From an uncultured Alphaproteobacteria bacterium (GTDB lineage: Bacteria > Pseudomonadota > Alphaproteobacteria > RF32 > CAG-239), in the NCBI GenBank assembly GCA_934271715.1, contig CAKQRZ010000006.1, positions 1-64,000 on the forward strand: a stretch of 64,000 nucleotides of DNA, in the 5' to 3' direction. The position numbers and the translations under genes were made by a program. The notes beneath the pieces were generated by a model that made no database searches, was not told the origin of the DNA, and saw only the letters and a program-made list of their open reading frames with translations. Within the stretch, counting starts at the first letter, position 1, and the number at the start of each line of letters is the position of its first letter. This document shows positions 43,398 to 51,637 of this stretch, in pieces.

Positions 43398-45038
43398 TTA
43401 GTACATTCCGCCCATACCGCCGGCAGCGGCAGCAGCGTCGCCGCAATGGCATTCTTTTTCCGGAATTTCGGTTACCATTGCCTCGGTTGTGATTAACAAA
43501 CCGCCGACAGAAGCAGCGTCTTGCAAAGCGGTGCGGACAACCATTGTCGGGTCAACAATACCGGATTTAATCATATCGGTATATTCGCCGGCTGCAGCAT
43601 TATAACCATAGTTATAATCTTTGCTTTCCAGCAATTTACCGGCAACTACAGCGCCGTCAACACCAGCGTTTTCAGCAATTTGACGCAGCGGAGCCTGCAA
43701 AGCGCGGCGGATGATGTCAATACCGACATTCTGGTCTTGATTATCTGTCTTCAATTCAGCCAACGCTTTGGTTGCATACAGCAATGCGGTACCGCCGCCG
43801 GCAACAATGCCCTCTTTAACGGCTGCGCGGGTTGCGTGCAAAGCATCGTCAATGCGGTCTTTCTTTTCTTTTACTTCTACTTCAGAAGCGCCGCCGACTT
43901 TGATAACAGCTACGCCGCCCGAAAGCTTGCCCAAACGTTCCTGCAGTTTTTCGCGGTCATAGTCAGATGTAGTCTGGCTGATTTCCTGACGAAGCTGCGC
44001 AGTTCTGCCGGCAATAGCTTCTTTATCTCCGGCGCCGTCAATGATTGTGGTGTCGTCTTTGGTGATTTCAACACGTTTAGCTGTACCGAGCATATCCAAA
44101 GTAACGTTTTCAATCTTCATACCCAACTCGTCAGAAATAACCTGACCGCCGGTCAAAATAGCCATATCTTGCAGCATTGCTTTGCGTCTGTCGCCGAAAC
44201 CAGGTGCTTTTACAGCGCAAACTTTCAATCCGCCGCGGATTCTGTTGACAACCAAAGTTGCCAAAGCTTCGCCTTCAATGTCTTCGGCAATAATAACCAA
44301 AGCGCGGCCTGATTGCACAACAGCTTCCAAAATAGAAATCATCGGCTGTAAGTTAGAAATTTTTTTGTCATACAATAAAATGTACGGATTATCATATTCG
44401 CAGTTCATTTTTTCCGGATTTGTTACAAAATACGGAGACAAATAACCGCGGTCAAACTGCATACCCTCTACAACGTCCAATTCTGTTTCCAAACCTTTGG
44501 CGTCTTCAACGGTAATTACACCCTCGTTGCCGACTTTTTCCATAGCTTTTGCCAAATATTCGCCGATTGTGGTGTCGCCGTTGGCAGAAATTGTGCCGAC
44601 CTGAGCGATTTCGCCGGAAGACTGAACAGCCTTAGAGCGTGATTTAACATCTTTAACTACAGCTTCTACGGCCATATCAATACCGCGTTTAACATCCATC
44701 GGATTCATACCGGCGGCAACAGCTTTGCAGCCTTCGCGGATAATAGCTTCAGCCAAAACTGTAGCGGTTGTTGTACCGTCGCCGGCTTTGTCAGCCGTTT
44801 TCTGAGCAACTTCTTTAATCAGCTGAGCGCCCATGTTTTCAAATTTATCAGCCAAAGCAACTTCTTTAGCCACGGAAACGCCGTCTTTTGTTAATTTAGG
44901 CGCACCGTAAGACTTATCCAACATAACGTTGCGGCCTTTAGGACCCAAAGTTACTTTTACGGTTTTAGCCAATGTTTCTACGCCTTTAAGCATTTTGCTG
45001 CGGGCGTCAGTTCCAAATTTAATGTCTTTTGCAGCCAT
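43398..45038 (-). CDS. groEL: Chaperonin GroEL (60 kDa)
   Basis: Forms the double-ring folding chamber with GroES. The 546-residue protein has VTLGPKGRNVMLDKSYGAP, GDGTTTATVLAEAI, the apical KAPGFGDRRKAML, SGGVAVIKVGGASEVE, GIVAGGGTALLYA and the closing GGMGGMY tail. The segment ECHCGD shortly before the tail carries two Cys. It lies 20 bp downstream of groES in the usual order. Confidence 0.98.
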   Translation of the reverse strand: MAAKDIKFGTDARSKMLKGVETLAKTVKVTLGPKGRNVMLDKSYGAPKLTKDGVSVAKEVALADKFENMGAQLIKEVAQKTADKAGDGTTTATVLAEAIIREGCKAVAAGMNPMDVKRGIDMAVEAVVKDVKSRSKAVQSSGEIAQVGTISANGDTTIGEYLAKAMEKVGNEGVITVEDAKGLETELDVVEGMQFDRGYLSPYFVTNPEKMNCEYDNPYILLYDKKISNLQPMISILEAVVQSGRALVIIAEDIEGEALATLVVNRIRGGLKVCAVKAPGFGDRRKAMLQDMAILTGGQVISDELGMKIENVTLDMLGTAKRVEITKDDTTIIDGAGDKEAIAGRTAQLRQEISQTTSDYDREKLQERLGKLSGGVAVIKVGGASEVEVKEKKDRIDDALHATRAAVKEGIVAGGGTALLYATKALAELKTDNQDQNVGIDIIRRALQAPLRQIAENAGVDGAVVAGKLLESKDYNYGYNAAAGEYTDMIKSGIVDPTMVVRTALQDAASVGGLLITTEAMVTEIPEKECHCGDAAAAAGGMGGMY

Positions 45039-45058
45039 TTTATTTTACCTTTCGCAGA

Positions 45059-45346
45059 TTATTCTATAATTGCCAAAATATCAGATTCGTTAACAATCAA
45101 ACGGGATTCGCCGTTGACTTTGATTTCGGTGCCGGCCCATTTGCCAAACAAAACGCGGTCGCCTGCTTTAACAGACAAAGCGATAATTTTTCCGTCCGGC
45201 GCAACGCGTCCGTTGCCGACAGCCTCTACAACGCCCTCAGACGGTTTTTCTTTGGCTGTATCCGGAATAATGATACCGCCGGCGGTTTTTGTTTCTTCAT
45301 CTACACGTTTAATCAAAACTTTATCGTGCAATGGTTTGATGTTCAT
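45059..45346 (-). CDS. groES: Co-chaperonin GroES
   Basis: Lid of the GroEL chamber. The 95-residue form starts at MNIKPLHDKVLIKR; TAGGAG with seven-base spacing supports ATG 45346, and a start six codons upstream would overlap that site. The mobile loop EETKTAGGIIIPDTAKEKP and the C-terminal EIKVNGESRLIVNESDILAIIE are typical. First gene of groESL. An inverted repeat lies just upstream. Confidence 0.97.
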   Translation of the reverse strand: MNIKPLHDKVLIKRVDEETKTAGGIIIPDTAKEKPSEGVVEAVGNGRVAPDGKIIALSVKAGDRVLFGKWAGTEIKVNGESRLIVNESDILAIIE

Positions 45347-45358
45347 TTTAATACTCCT

Positions 45359-45388
45359 AAACAAATAGTTTTACTTAACTACTTGTTT
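45359..45388. promoter_or_regulatory. Inverted repeat upstream of groES
   Basis: AAACAAATAGTT and AACTACTTGTTT form 12-bp arms (one G-T pair) around TTACTT, 12 bp before the groES start. It does not match the CIRCE consensus (TTAGCACTC-N9-GAGTGCTAA). It could be an operator for an unknown repressor or an RNA thermometer-like hairpin. Confidence 0.45.
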
Positions 45389-45437
45389 AGTTAGTGTCCG
45401 CAAAATGCGATGTCAAGAAGCTGCATAAAATTTTTTG

Positions 45438-46151
45438 CTAAATTCCAAACAAAAAGATGCAGACAAACAATGTGGAATAGACGATTGACGGTCCGAACGG
45501 CCCTACCCTTTGTTTTTTGATTAAGCAGCCTAGAGCAAACAAAATGCAGGAACCAAGCAGAATATATGAAATAGGCTCCAGTCCGACCCAAGCGCCGATA
45601 GCCGCCAAAAGCTTGATATCTCCGCCGCCGAACGCATCCGGATATTTCCAGACTAAAAACATGCTGGCGACAACCGGCATCAGATAGCCGGCGCAGGCGC
45701 CCATAAAGCTGTTCTGCGCATTGCTGACAAGCTGCGGGTCTATTGTATCAAGCCACACACCGTTAACCGCCGCATAGCCGAATCCCAAAACCAGCAGAGG
45801 CAGCGTCAAAACATCCGGCAGCAGCATAAAGCGCTTGTCAATTTCCACCAACAGCAGCATAATCCACAAAAAAGCAATGTACCAGCCGGTGTAATACGGG
45901 TCAAAATTGACGGCGAACAAATAGGTCACGGCGGCGGTAAAAATTCCCCAGCCCAGACTTCTCATCATATAGCTTTTAAACAGCTGCATATATTCAAAAT
46001 CATTTTTCAGCTTGCTCCACGGCATGCAATGCTGCGGAATAAAAATTTTAAGCAAAATATAGCCCATGGTCCCCGGCATAAGCTTGCCCAAGCGGCGTGC
46101 CAAATAGGGAATTAAACAGCCGAAAATAAAACCTGCAATAATATAAAGCAT
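45438..46151 (-). CDS. Prepilin peptidase (A24 family), methylation domain reduced
   Basis: Inner-membrane aspartic protease that cleaves prepilin leaders after Gly. The 237-residue protein has about seven helices and both Asp motifs: VEIDKRFMLLPDVLTLPLL and FGGGDIKLLAAIGAW (GxGD). The N-terminal region is short and lacks the paired CxxC zinc motif of bifunctional PilD enzymes, so N-methylation may be absent. It is the only pilus-biogenesis enzyme in the window, with no ATPase, platform or secretin nearby, and is the obvious candidate to process the five prepilin-like proteins; that link is inference. Confidence 0.88.
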   Translation of the reverse strand: MLYIIAGFIFGCLIPYLARRLGKLMPGTMGYILLKIFIPQHCMPWSKLKNDFEYMQLFKSYMMRSLGWGIFTAAVTYLFAVNFDPYYTGWYIAFLWIMLLLVEIDKRFMLLPDVLTLPLLVLGFGYAAVNGVWLDTIDPQLVSNAQNSFMGACAGYLMPVVASMFLVWKYPDAFGGGDIKLLAAIGAWVGLEPISYILLGSCILFALGCLIKKQRVGPFGPSIVYSTLFVCIFLFGI

Positions 46152-46225
46152 AACAACCTCCGTTAATTAACTTGTGCGGAATATAACAAAAAAATCATAA
46201 AATTTTATTAAAAATACTTGAATCT

Positions 46226-46277
46226 TTGACTTTTTTGTTGTACAAAGCCATTACTGACGGCACCCCTGGAGGCCGTC
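46226..46277 (+). promoter_or_regulatory. Promoter and 5' hairpin of rplY
   Basis: TTGACT (46226-46231), 17-bp spacer, CATTAC (46249-46254), immediately followed by GACGGC-ACCCCTGGAG-GCCGTC (46256-46277), a stem at the expected 5' end of the transcript that may stabilise or regulate it. Confidence 0.45.
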
Positions 46278-46311
46278 GGCTTATTTCTCTATATTTAGTA
46301 AGGATAAAAAA

Positions 46312-46602
46312 ATGACTGAAATTACTTTTAATGCAAAAAAGCGTGAAAAAGCAGGTAAGGGGGCAGCTCGTGCATGTCGTCGTGAGGGCCGCGTTCCTGC
46401 CGTTATTTACGGCGGTAAAAAAGATGCTGTTTTAATCAGCCTTGACCCTGTAGAATTGGAAAAAGCTTTGGATTTGAGAGATTTCTACAAATCTGAAATT
46501 GTTGTTGATGTTGAAGGCAAAAAAGTTAAAGCTGTTTGCCAAGACGTTCAATTCCATCCGGTTTCTGACAAGCCTATTCACGTTGATTTTATGCGTAAAT
46601 AA
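46312..46602 (+). CDS. rplY: 50S ribosomal protein L25, short form
   Basis: Binds 5S rRNA. The 96-residue protein has the N-terminal 5S-binding domain only: EITFNAKKREKAGKGAARACRREGRVPAVIYGG and a terminal QDVQFHPVSDKPIHVDFMRK. Many Alphaproteobacteria carry the about 200-residue CTC-type form with an extra C-terminal domain; here the frame ends at the domain boundary, like the E. coli protein. AAGGATAAAAA precedes ATG. pth follows 9 bp later, a common pairing. Confidence 0.93.
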   Translation: MTEITFNAKKREKAGKGAARACRREGRVPAVIYGGKKDAVLISLDPVELEKALDLRDFYKSEIVVDVEGKKVKAVCQDVQFHPVSDKPIHVDFMRK

Positions 46603-46611
46603 GAGGTGACG

Positions 46612-47190
46612 ATGTTTTTGGTGGTTGGTCTGGGCAATCCGGGGACGGAATATGCGGCTACCCGCCATAATGTTGGATTTATGGCGGCTGATGAGCTTCA
46701 TCACCGCTATAATTTTTCACCGTTTCGCTCTAAATTTGACGGTTTAATCGCCGAGGGAAACATTGAAGGCGAAAAAGTTTATCTGCTGAAACCGCAGACA
46801 TTTATGAACCTTTCCGGCAACAGCGTTGTCAAAGCGGCTAATTTTTATAAGATTCTGCCGCAGAATATTGTGGTTATCCATGATGATATGGATTTGCCGA
46901 CAGACAAGATTAAAGCCAAGCTCGGGGGCGGCGCCGGCGGTCATAACGGACTTAAAAGCATAGATTCCTGCATTACTCCGAATTACAACCGCATCCGCAT
47001 TGGTATCGGACACCCGCAAAACCGCGATGCCGACAGCATTGTCAATCATGTTCTTTCCGGCTTTTCCAAAGCAGATAAAGCAAATCTGGAAACCAATATT
47101 GATTTGGTTGCCGACTTAATCGGCGTGCTTTTCAAAAAAGGAATTGCCGAGTTTTCTAACCAGCTGGGCTTAAAGCTAAACCATAAATAA
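46612..47190 (+). CDS. pth: Peptidyl-tRNA hydrolase
   Basis: Releases peptides from prematurely dropped peptidyl-tRNA. ATG 46612 with GAGGTGA immediately upstream; an in-frame GTG two codons earlier overlaps that site. The 192-residue protein has VVGLGNPGTEYAATRHNVGFMA (catalytic His in RHN), KPQTFMNLSGNSV, IVVIHDDMDLP and GGGAGGHNGLKSID, all in canonical order, and the closing GIAEFSNQLGLKL. Confidence 0.97.
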   Translation: MFLVVGLGNPGTEYAATRHNVGFMAADELHHRYNFSPFRSKFDGLIAEGNIEGEKVYLLKPQTFMNLSGNSVVKAANFYKILPQNIVVIHDDMDLPTDKIKAKLGGGAGGHNGLKSIDSCITPNYNRIRIGIGHPQNRDADSIVNHVLSGFSKADKANLETNIDLVADLIGVLFKKGIAEFSNQLGLKLNHK

Positions 47191-47192
47191 CT

Positions 47193-47795
47193 TTATTTGA
47201 AAATCTTAAAGCGTCCGGCAATCGGTAAAAATGTTTTTTCCGCCGGTGTTTTTTCTATACTGCCAAACGGCATCTGCGCCAAAATTTGCCAATTATCCGG
47301 TAAGCTTAGCATCTTTTTGACATCCGCTTCAATCAGCTCATTATAATGCTGCAGCGAAGCGCCGATTTCATTTTCGGCCAAAGCCTGCCAAACCATATAT
47401 TGCAGCATGCCGTTGGCCTCAAAAGTCCAGTCATGCATATTTTTTTGATACAGCGGAAAATCTTTCTGCAGCTTTTCCATAGTGTCTAAGTCTTCAAAAA
47501 ACAAAATTGTGCCGTAAGCGGCGGCAAACGAATTTATTTTTTGCGTCACGCTTTCTTTTTTATTAAACGGCGCTGCCGCTAAAACTTTTTGCAGCACTAA
47601 ATTCCAAAAGTCCGCATGATATTGATTTAAGAGCAAAACCAAACGCGCAGACTGCGCATTAAACGGCGTCGGACAGTTTTTCAGGCAGTCTTTTAAAGTG
47701 TCTTCCAAACAAAAATCGGTCACAACGCGGGTATGCCCCAAAGCATATACCGAACGGCGGCGGATTAAACTATCCTGTTCAATACAATATGTCAT
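47193..47795 (-). CDS. Nitroreductase family protein (Frm2/YdgI-like)
   Basis: FMN-dependent oxidoreductase. ATG 47795 has AAAGGAG seven bases upstream; a start further up is not supported. The 200-residue sequence follows the Frm2/YdgI branch: IRRRSVYALG, FNAQSARLVLLLNQ, SFAAAYGTILFFED, FPLYQKNMHDW, NGMLQYMVWQAL, EIGASLQHYNELI and AQMPFGS. Substrate is not known for most of this branch. Convergent with pth, separated by 2 bp. Confidence 0.9.
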   Translation of the reverse strand: MTYCIEQDSLIRRRSVYALGHTRVVTDFCLEDTLKDCLKNCPTPFNAQSARLVLLLNQYHADFWNLVLQKVLAAAPFNKKESVTQKINSFAAAYGTILFFEDLDTMEKLQKDFPLYQKNMHDWTFEANGMLQYMVWQALAENEIGASLQHYNELIEADVKKMLSLPDNWQILAQMPFGSIEKTPAEKTFLPIAGRFKIFK

Positions 47796-47848
47796 TTTGC
47801 AATCTCCTTTACGGCAAAGAGATATGCCCTGCCCCGGCGATTTCAAGC

Positions 47849-49186
47849 CTAGCCGATGTAGTTTCTGATTTTTAAAATTGAGCGGCTGACATTTTTAACA
47901 GCAGATTTCAAGTTTAAGTCATTATAGACTTCCAGCGCCGAATTAAAATAGTTGCGGGCTTCTTCCATCAGCTTGTCATCATCATTCTGCTTGCCCAGCA
48001 AATAAAAAATATTGCCGATTTTTTCCTGAATTTCCGCCCAAGCCACCGGCTCATTATTCTGCATATAAATTTTTTGCTGATTTTTATAAGCTTCAATAGC
48101 CAGCTGCATCAGCTCATTGCTTTTTGTCTGCATGCCCAAAGCCGTCAGATAGTTGCCGAGATAGCCCTCTATCCGGCACCAAGAAGCCGGAAACTGCGCC
48201 AAAGAATACACTTTTTCAGCTTCGCGCAATTTAGACACCGCGTCGCGCAAAGCCTGCAAATCGGCGGTATATTTCCAATATTCATAATGCAGTAAAGCCA
48301 GATGATAAGAAATAAGCCCGTAGTCATAAGGATAATTGCGGTTCAGATTCTTCTGCGCCGTCTGATAGCTGGAAATTGCCAATTTCAAATATTCGGCCGA
48401 ATTTGCCCTATTTTGCAAAAATGCCGCTTCATAGAGCTGCCCTAAATTGTTATAAATGCAGCCGTAATAAATAGGCAGCCGCATAAACTGTTTATTTTTC
48501 AGCGCCGTATCAAAGAGGTTTTGGATAATTTCCACATCTTTCAGGCTCAGATTATCGCGGGTGTTGCACAAATAGATTTTACCCAGCATATTCATAATAT
48601 AGGGCATAAACTCTTTTTGAATATCCTTAGGCGATTTGTCGGCCGAAAGCAGGGCTATCAGCTCGCTCAAAACCTTAGGCTGGCGGCGGCGCTGCTCATT
48701 GGTAACCGGAGTTATAGCCGCCACGATAATCCCATATATCAACAGCAGCAGCGACTCCGAAAAATTGTTGGTATCCGTCAGATAATTCAACGGAATAAAC
48801 AGGCTGTCCAAAAGCGAAAATGACAGACTGTTCGGAATTACATATTGGTTATCCACCTGAAAATTCAGCCGGATTTTGCCGTCTTCTTCATAGCCCCAAA
48901 TCACTATATCCGCACCGGTTGAACTCAAAATCTTATTGCCGCGGTCAATAAAATCAAAAAAGTTGCGGCTTTGCAAATTCAAAAAGCTTTTAGCAAACGG
49001 TTCATTAAAAAAAGTCACGCTGAACAAATTACTTTGTTTTAAAAGTTCGGCAAAGCGTAGGCCGCAGTTGAGGCTGCATTTATCCTCAAACGCCACTACC
49101 GTAACCCGAAACAGCCCCGTTTCTTCTTTCTTTTTCTGCGGAGCCAGCAAATTACATATATTCAGCAAATTCGGCGAAAACGACAT
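47849..49186 (-). CDS. TPR-repeat protein with N-terminal alpha/beta domain
   Basis: A 445-residue cytoplasmic protein. Residues about 25-170 look like a small alpha/beta domain with a hydrophobic segment (LLLLIYGIIVAAI) at about 146-158. From about 185 it is helical, and 240-445 contain tetratricopeptide-type repeats, including AEYLKLAISSYQTAQKNL, ALRDAVSKLREAEKVYSL, WCRIEGYLGNYLTALGMQ and WAEIQEKIGNIFYLLGKQ. Such PxxWAxIQxxLGN repeats are frequent in Alphaproteobacteria. Its start is 1 bp from the stop of the membrane-protein gene upstream, so the two likely form a pair. Function unknown. Confidence 0.7.
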   Translation of the reverse strand: MSFSPNLLNICNLLAPQKKKEETGLFRVTVVAFEDKCSLNCGLRFAELLKQSNLFSVTFFNEPFAKSFLNLQSRNFFDFIDRGNKILSSTGADIVIWGYEEDGKIRLNFQVDNQYVIPNSLSFSLLDSLFIPLNYLTDTNNFSESLLLLIYGIIVAAITPVTNEQRRRQPKVLSELIALLSADKSPKDIQKEFMPYIMNMLGKIYLCNTRDNLSLKDVEIIQNLFDTALKNKQFMRLPIYYGCIYNNLGQLYEAAFLQNRANSAEYLKLAISSYQTAQKNLNRNYPYDYGLISYHLALLHYEYWKYTADLQALRDAVSKLREAEKVYSLAQFPASWCRIEGYLGNYLTALGMQTKSNELMQLAIEAYKNQQKIYMQNNEPVAWAEIQEKIGNIFYLLGKQNDDDKLMEEARNYFNSALEVYNDLNLKSAVKNVSRSILKIRNYIG

Positions 49187-50311
49187 TTATTTTTCCTTTT
49201 TCCGAGCTGTGGTTTTGCGTTTTCTGCCAGTTTTGGCGGCTTTAGCCGGCGTGTTCAATGATTTTATATCGTTATGAATATCGGATATATTTTTTTTGAC
49301 ATCGGCAATAAATTCCTGATTGATTTTTTTCAGGCTGCTGTCAAACGGGTGCAGCATGGTATAGCCAAGCCAGCTCATTATGCCGAAACCGATAATGACA
49401 AGGCTGTACTGATTTATAGCAAACAGCTGGAACCAGCCGATTAACAGGCTTATACTGCAGATTTTTGCCACGCTGCGCACCAAAAAATTCAGGCTGTATT
49501 TATAGGCGGCCTGCGCGCTGTTGGTATTTTCAAACAAAGCGCCGGATTTTACGGCAACAAATTTGTTCCAAACCGCAAAAAATAACTCACTCCAGAAAAA
49601 CGTGGTAAAAATCACGCAGGAGCTAAAGCTGTATTCGCCCGAATCCAACAGCATCAGCGCCGCAATCAAATAGGCCAGCGCACAGCAGGAACCGTTGTCT
49701 AACGGAACCCGCACCGTATTCAGATTGATGCAGAAATAGCCGCCTAAGGTGCCTATCAGCAAGGCAGAGCATAAGGTTATATATAAAGGAGCGGCTGAAA
49801 ATAGAAACAGCACCGCCATGCCGAGCAAGGTTACAACCGACGGAACTATAACAATGTGCGGCAGAAAGTTCAATACTCCGTAAAAAATACAAAAGACAGA
49901 AAAGAAAACTATTAAGCATAATCTGGCTGCCCAAACATTGTGCATGCCGTATGAAAAACCGTCGCCGAGCGGCTGCAGAAATACCGTTGCAGCGACGCAG
50001 GCCGAAACAATCAGCCCATAACGCCAGCCTGAGCAGAACATGGATGCTATAAAAATAACCGCGGCAAATAATAACGGCAAAAAAGCACGGGCGGCAGTTA
50101 AAGGCTCAATAAAATCATTATGCTCAAAAAAGTAATATACAAAAACCGTGCCGACCGCATAAAACATATAAATATAGCTGAAAGGCAGCATTGTCGGCTT
50201 AACCTGCAAGGTTTGCTGATATTTGTTGGCAATAGGCGTAAACACCAGCAGCATTGCCGCAAAACCCGCCAATACCAACAACATAAAGATAATTATACTT
50301 GTATTGAACAT
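49187..50311 (-). CDS. Hypothetical polytopic membrane protein with basic C-terminal tail
   Basis: I do not recognise this 374-residue protein. About ten hydrophobic segments fill residues 5-330, with a cytoplasmic-looking tail containing a helix (SLKKINQEFIADVKKNISDIHNDIKSL) and a strongly basic end rich in Lys, Arg and Thr. The segment CINLNTVRVPLDNGSCCALAYLIAALMLLDSG is reminiscent of polyprenyl-phosphate glycosyltransferases of the MraY/WecA type, but the catalytic DDxxD motif is not apparent. It probably acts together with the TPR protein whose gene follows. Confidence 0.55.
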   Translation of the reverse strand: MFNTSIIIFMLLVLAGFAAMLLVFTPIANKYQQTLQVKPTMLPFSYIYMFYAVGTVFVYYFFEHNDFIEPLTAARAFLPLLFAAVIFIASMFCSGWRYGLIVSACVAATVFLQPLGDGFSYGMHNVWAARLCLIVFFSVFCIFYGVLNFLPHIVIVPSVVTLLGMAVLFLFSAAPLYITLCSALLIGTLGGYFCINLNTVRVPLDNGSCCALAYLIAALMLLDSGEYSFSSCVIFTTFFWSELFFAVWNKFVAVKSGALFENTNSAQAAYKYSLNFLVRSVAKICSISLLIGWFQLFAINQYSLVIIGFGIMSWLGYTMLHPFDSSLKKINQEFIADVKKNISDIHNDIKSLNTPAKAAKTGRKRKTTARKKEK

Positions 50312-50353
50312 ATTTTATACTCCCTCTTTTGAAGCCAGTATAAACGTAATTTG

Positions 50354-51637
50354 TTAAATTATTCTTTTCAATTTACAAATAAAAAATGAATCCATTCCAT
50401 TTTGCGAAGTTGCGTAAAATGGCAGCGTACGGATAAATCCCTGAGAAGTGATAAGCGCGTCTTTCCATTTGCCGAAAATGGAAATTTGTTCATCTTGAAT
50501 CGGACAGATTTTAAATTCAGAGTGTTTTTTTACAAATTCTGCGATTTGTATTTCACCTTCTTCTTTGGCAATTGAACAAGTGCTGTAAACAAGTTCTCCG
50601 CCGATTTTCAGCGCTGATTTGCAGGAGCTGAGCAGCTGTTTTTGCAAAGCGGCTTGCTGAACCACATCATCTTTGGTTTTGATATAAAGCACTTCGGGAT
50701 GGCGGCGAAAAGTTCCTGTCGCCGAACAAGGCGCATCAAGCAAAATAATGTCAAATTGCTCGGTATTATTCTGTAAAAATTCCAAAGCATCGGCAGCGAT
50801 GGTCTTGACATTTTCCAGCCCTAAACGTTTCATGTTTTGCTTTAAAGTTTCCAAACGTTCAGCGGAAATATCAATAGCCGTAACATCGGCGCCGCTGTCG
50901 GCAAGCTGCGCGGTTTTTCCGCCGGGAGCAGCGCACAAATCCAGAGCTTTTAAGCCGTGCAAATCTTTAGGCAAAGTCTGCACCGGCAGGCTGGCGGCAG
51001 CATCCTGCACCCACCAAGCGCCGTCATTATAGCCGGCAAGCAGCGGAATTTTCGGATTATTGTATAAACGCAGCGAACCATTCGGCAATAAATCAGCGTG
51101 TAATTTTTCCGCCCAGTCAGCCGGATTTTCTTTTACGGTAATGTCCAGCGGAGGCAAAATATTAAGGCTTTGAGCTGTTTGTTTTATTTCGGCATCGGAA
51201 TACCCATCTAAAATTTGTAAAAAATTTCCCGGAAGGGGATTTATTGTTTCTATTTTTTTTAATAAAGCTTCTTTCTGCGCAGAAATTTTTCGTAAAACGG
51301 CGTTAGCCAGTCCGCCGAGAAAGCGGTCTGTCGTGTGGCGGATATTTGCTACAGTTTCGTTAATAACCGCATACGGAGCAGTTTGCATATATAAAATTTC
51401 ACATTCCGCCAATATAAGCAGATATTCGGCAAAACGATGTTTATGGGGAATTTTTTTGCTTAAAAAGGAATGCAAAACCGCATGCAGCGCAACATAACGC
51501 CGCAATGCGGTCAGAATTAGCATATTGGCAAAAGGCAAATCTTTTTCGGAGAATTGCTTTTTAAGCTCTCTGAAAAAGACCTTATCCTCTAAGATGGATT
51601 GCAGAGTTTGTGCTGCTTTAATTCTTAGATTCTGCAT
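50354..51637 (-). CDS. rsmB: 16S rRNA m5C967 methyltransferase
   Basis: Methylates C967 of 16S rRNA. The 427-residue protein has an N-terminal NusB-like helical domain (1-135) and a C-terminal Rossmann methyltransferase (about 210-425). Motifs: DLCAAPGGKTAQLAD (SAM site), VTAIDISAERL, LLDAPCSATGTFRRHPE (proton-donor Cys) and YSTCSI (catalytic Cys). The start lies inside the end of the RND gene (20-nt overlap), so expression may depend on that operon, an unusual partner for an rRNA enzyme. Confidence 0.95.
   Translation of the reverse strand: MQNLRIKAAQTLQSILEDKVFFRELKKQFSEKDLPFANMLILTALRRYVALHAVLHSFLSKKIPHKHRFAEYLLILAECEILYMQTAPYAVINETVANIRHTTDRFLGGLANAVLRKISAQKEALLKKIETINPLPGNFLQILDGYSDAEIKQTAQSLNILPPLDITVKENPADWAEKLHADLLPNGSLRLYNNPKIPLLAGYNDGAWWVQDAAASLPVQTLPKDLHGLKALDLCAAPGGKTAQLADSGADVTAIDISAERLETLKQNMKRLGLENVKTIAADALEFLQNNTEQFDIILLDAPCSATGTFRRHPEVLYIKTKDDVVQQAALQKQLLSSCKSALKIGGELVYSTCSIAKEEGEIQIAEFVKKHSEFKICPIQDEQISIFGKWKDALITSQGFIRTLPFYATSQNGMDSFFICKLKRII

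Noticed and set aside
43521..44312. 263-codon open frame antisense to groEL
   Set aside because: It mirrors the groEL coding frame, has no ribosome binding site, and its product is low-complexity without recognisable domains. Groel itself is certain.
45359..45388. CIRCE element (HrcA operator) at groES
   Set aside because: The repeat arms do not resemble TTAGCACTC/GAGTGCTAA and the spacer is six rather than nine bases.
49187..50311. MraY/WecA-type glycosyltransferase
   Set aside because: Only a weak local resemblance; the Asp motifs needed for catalysis were not found.
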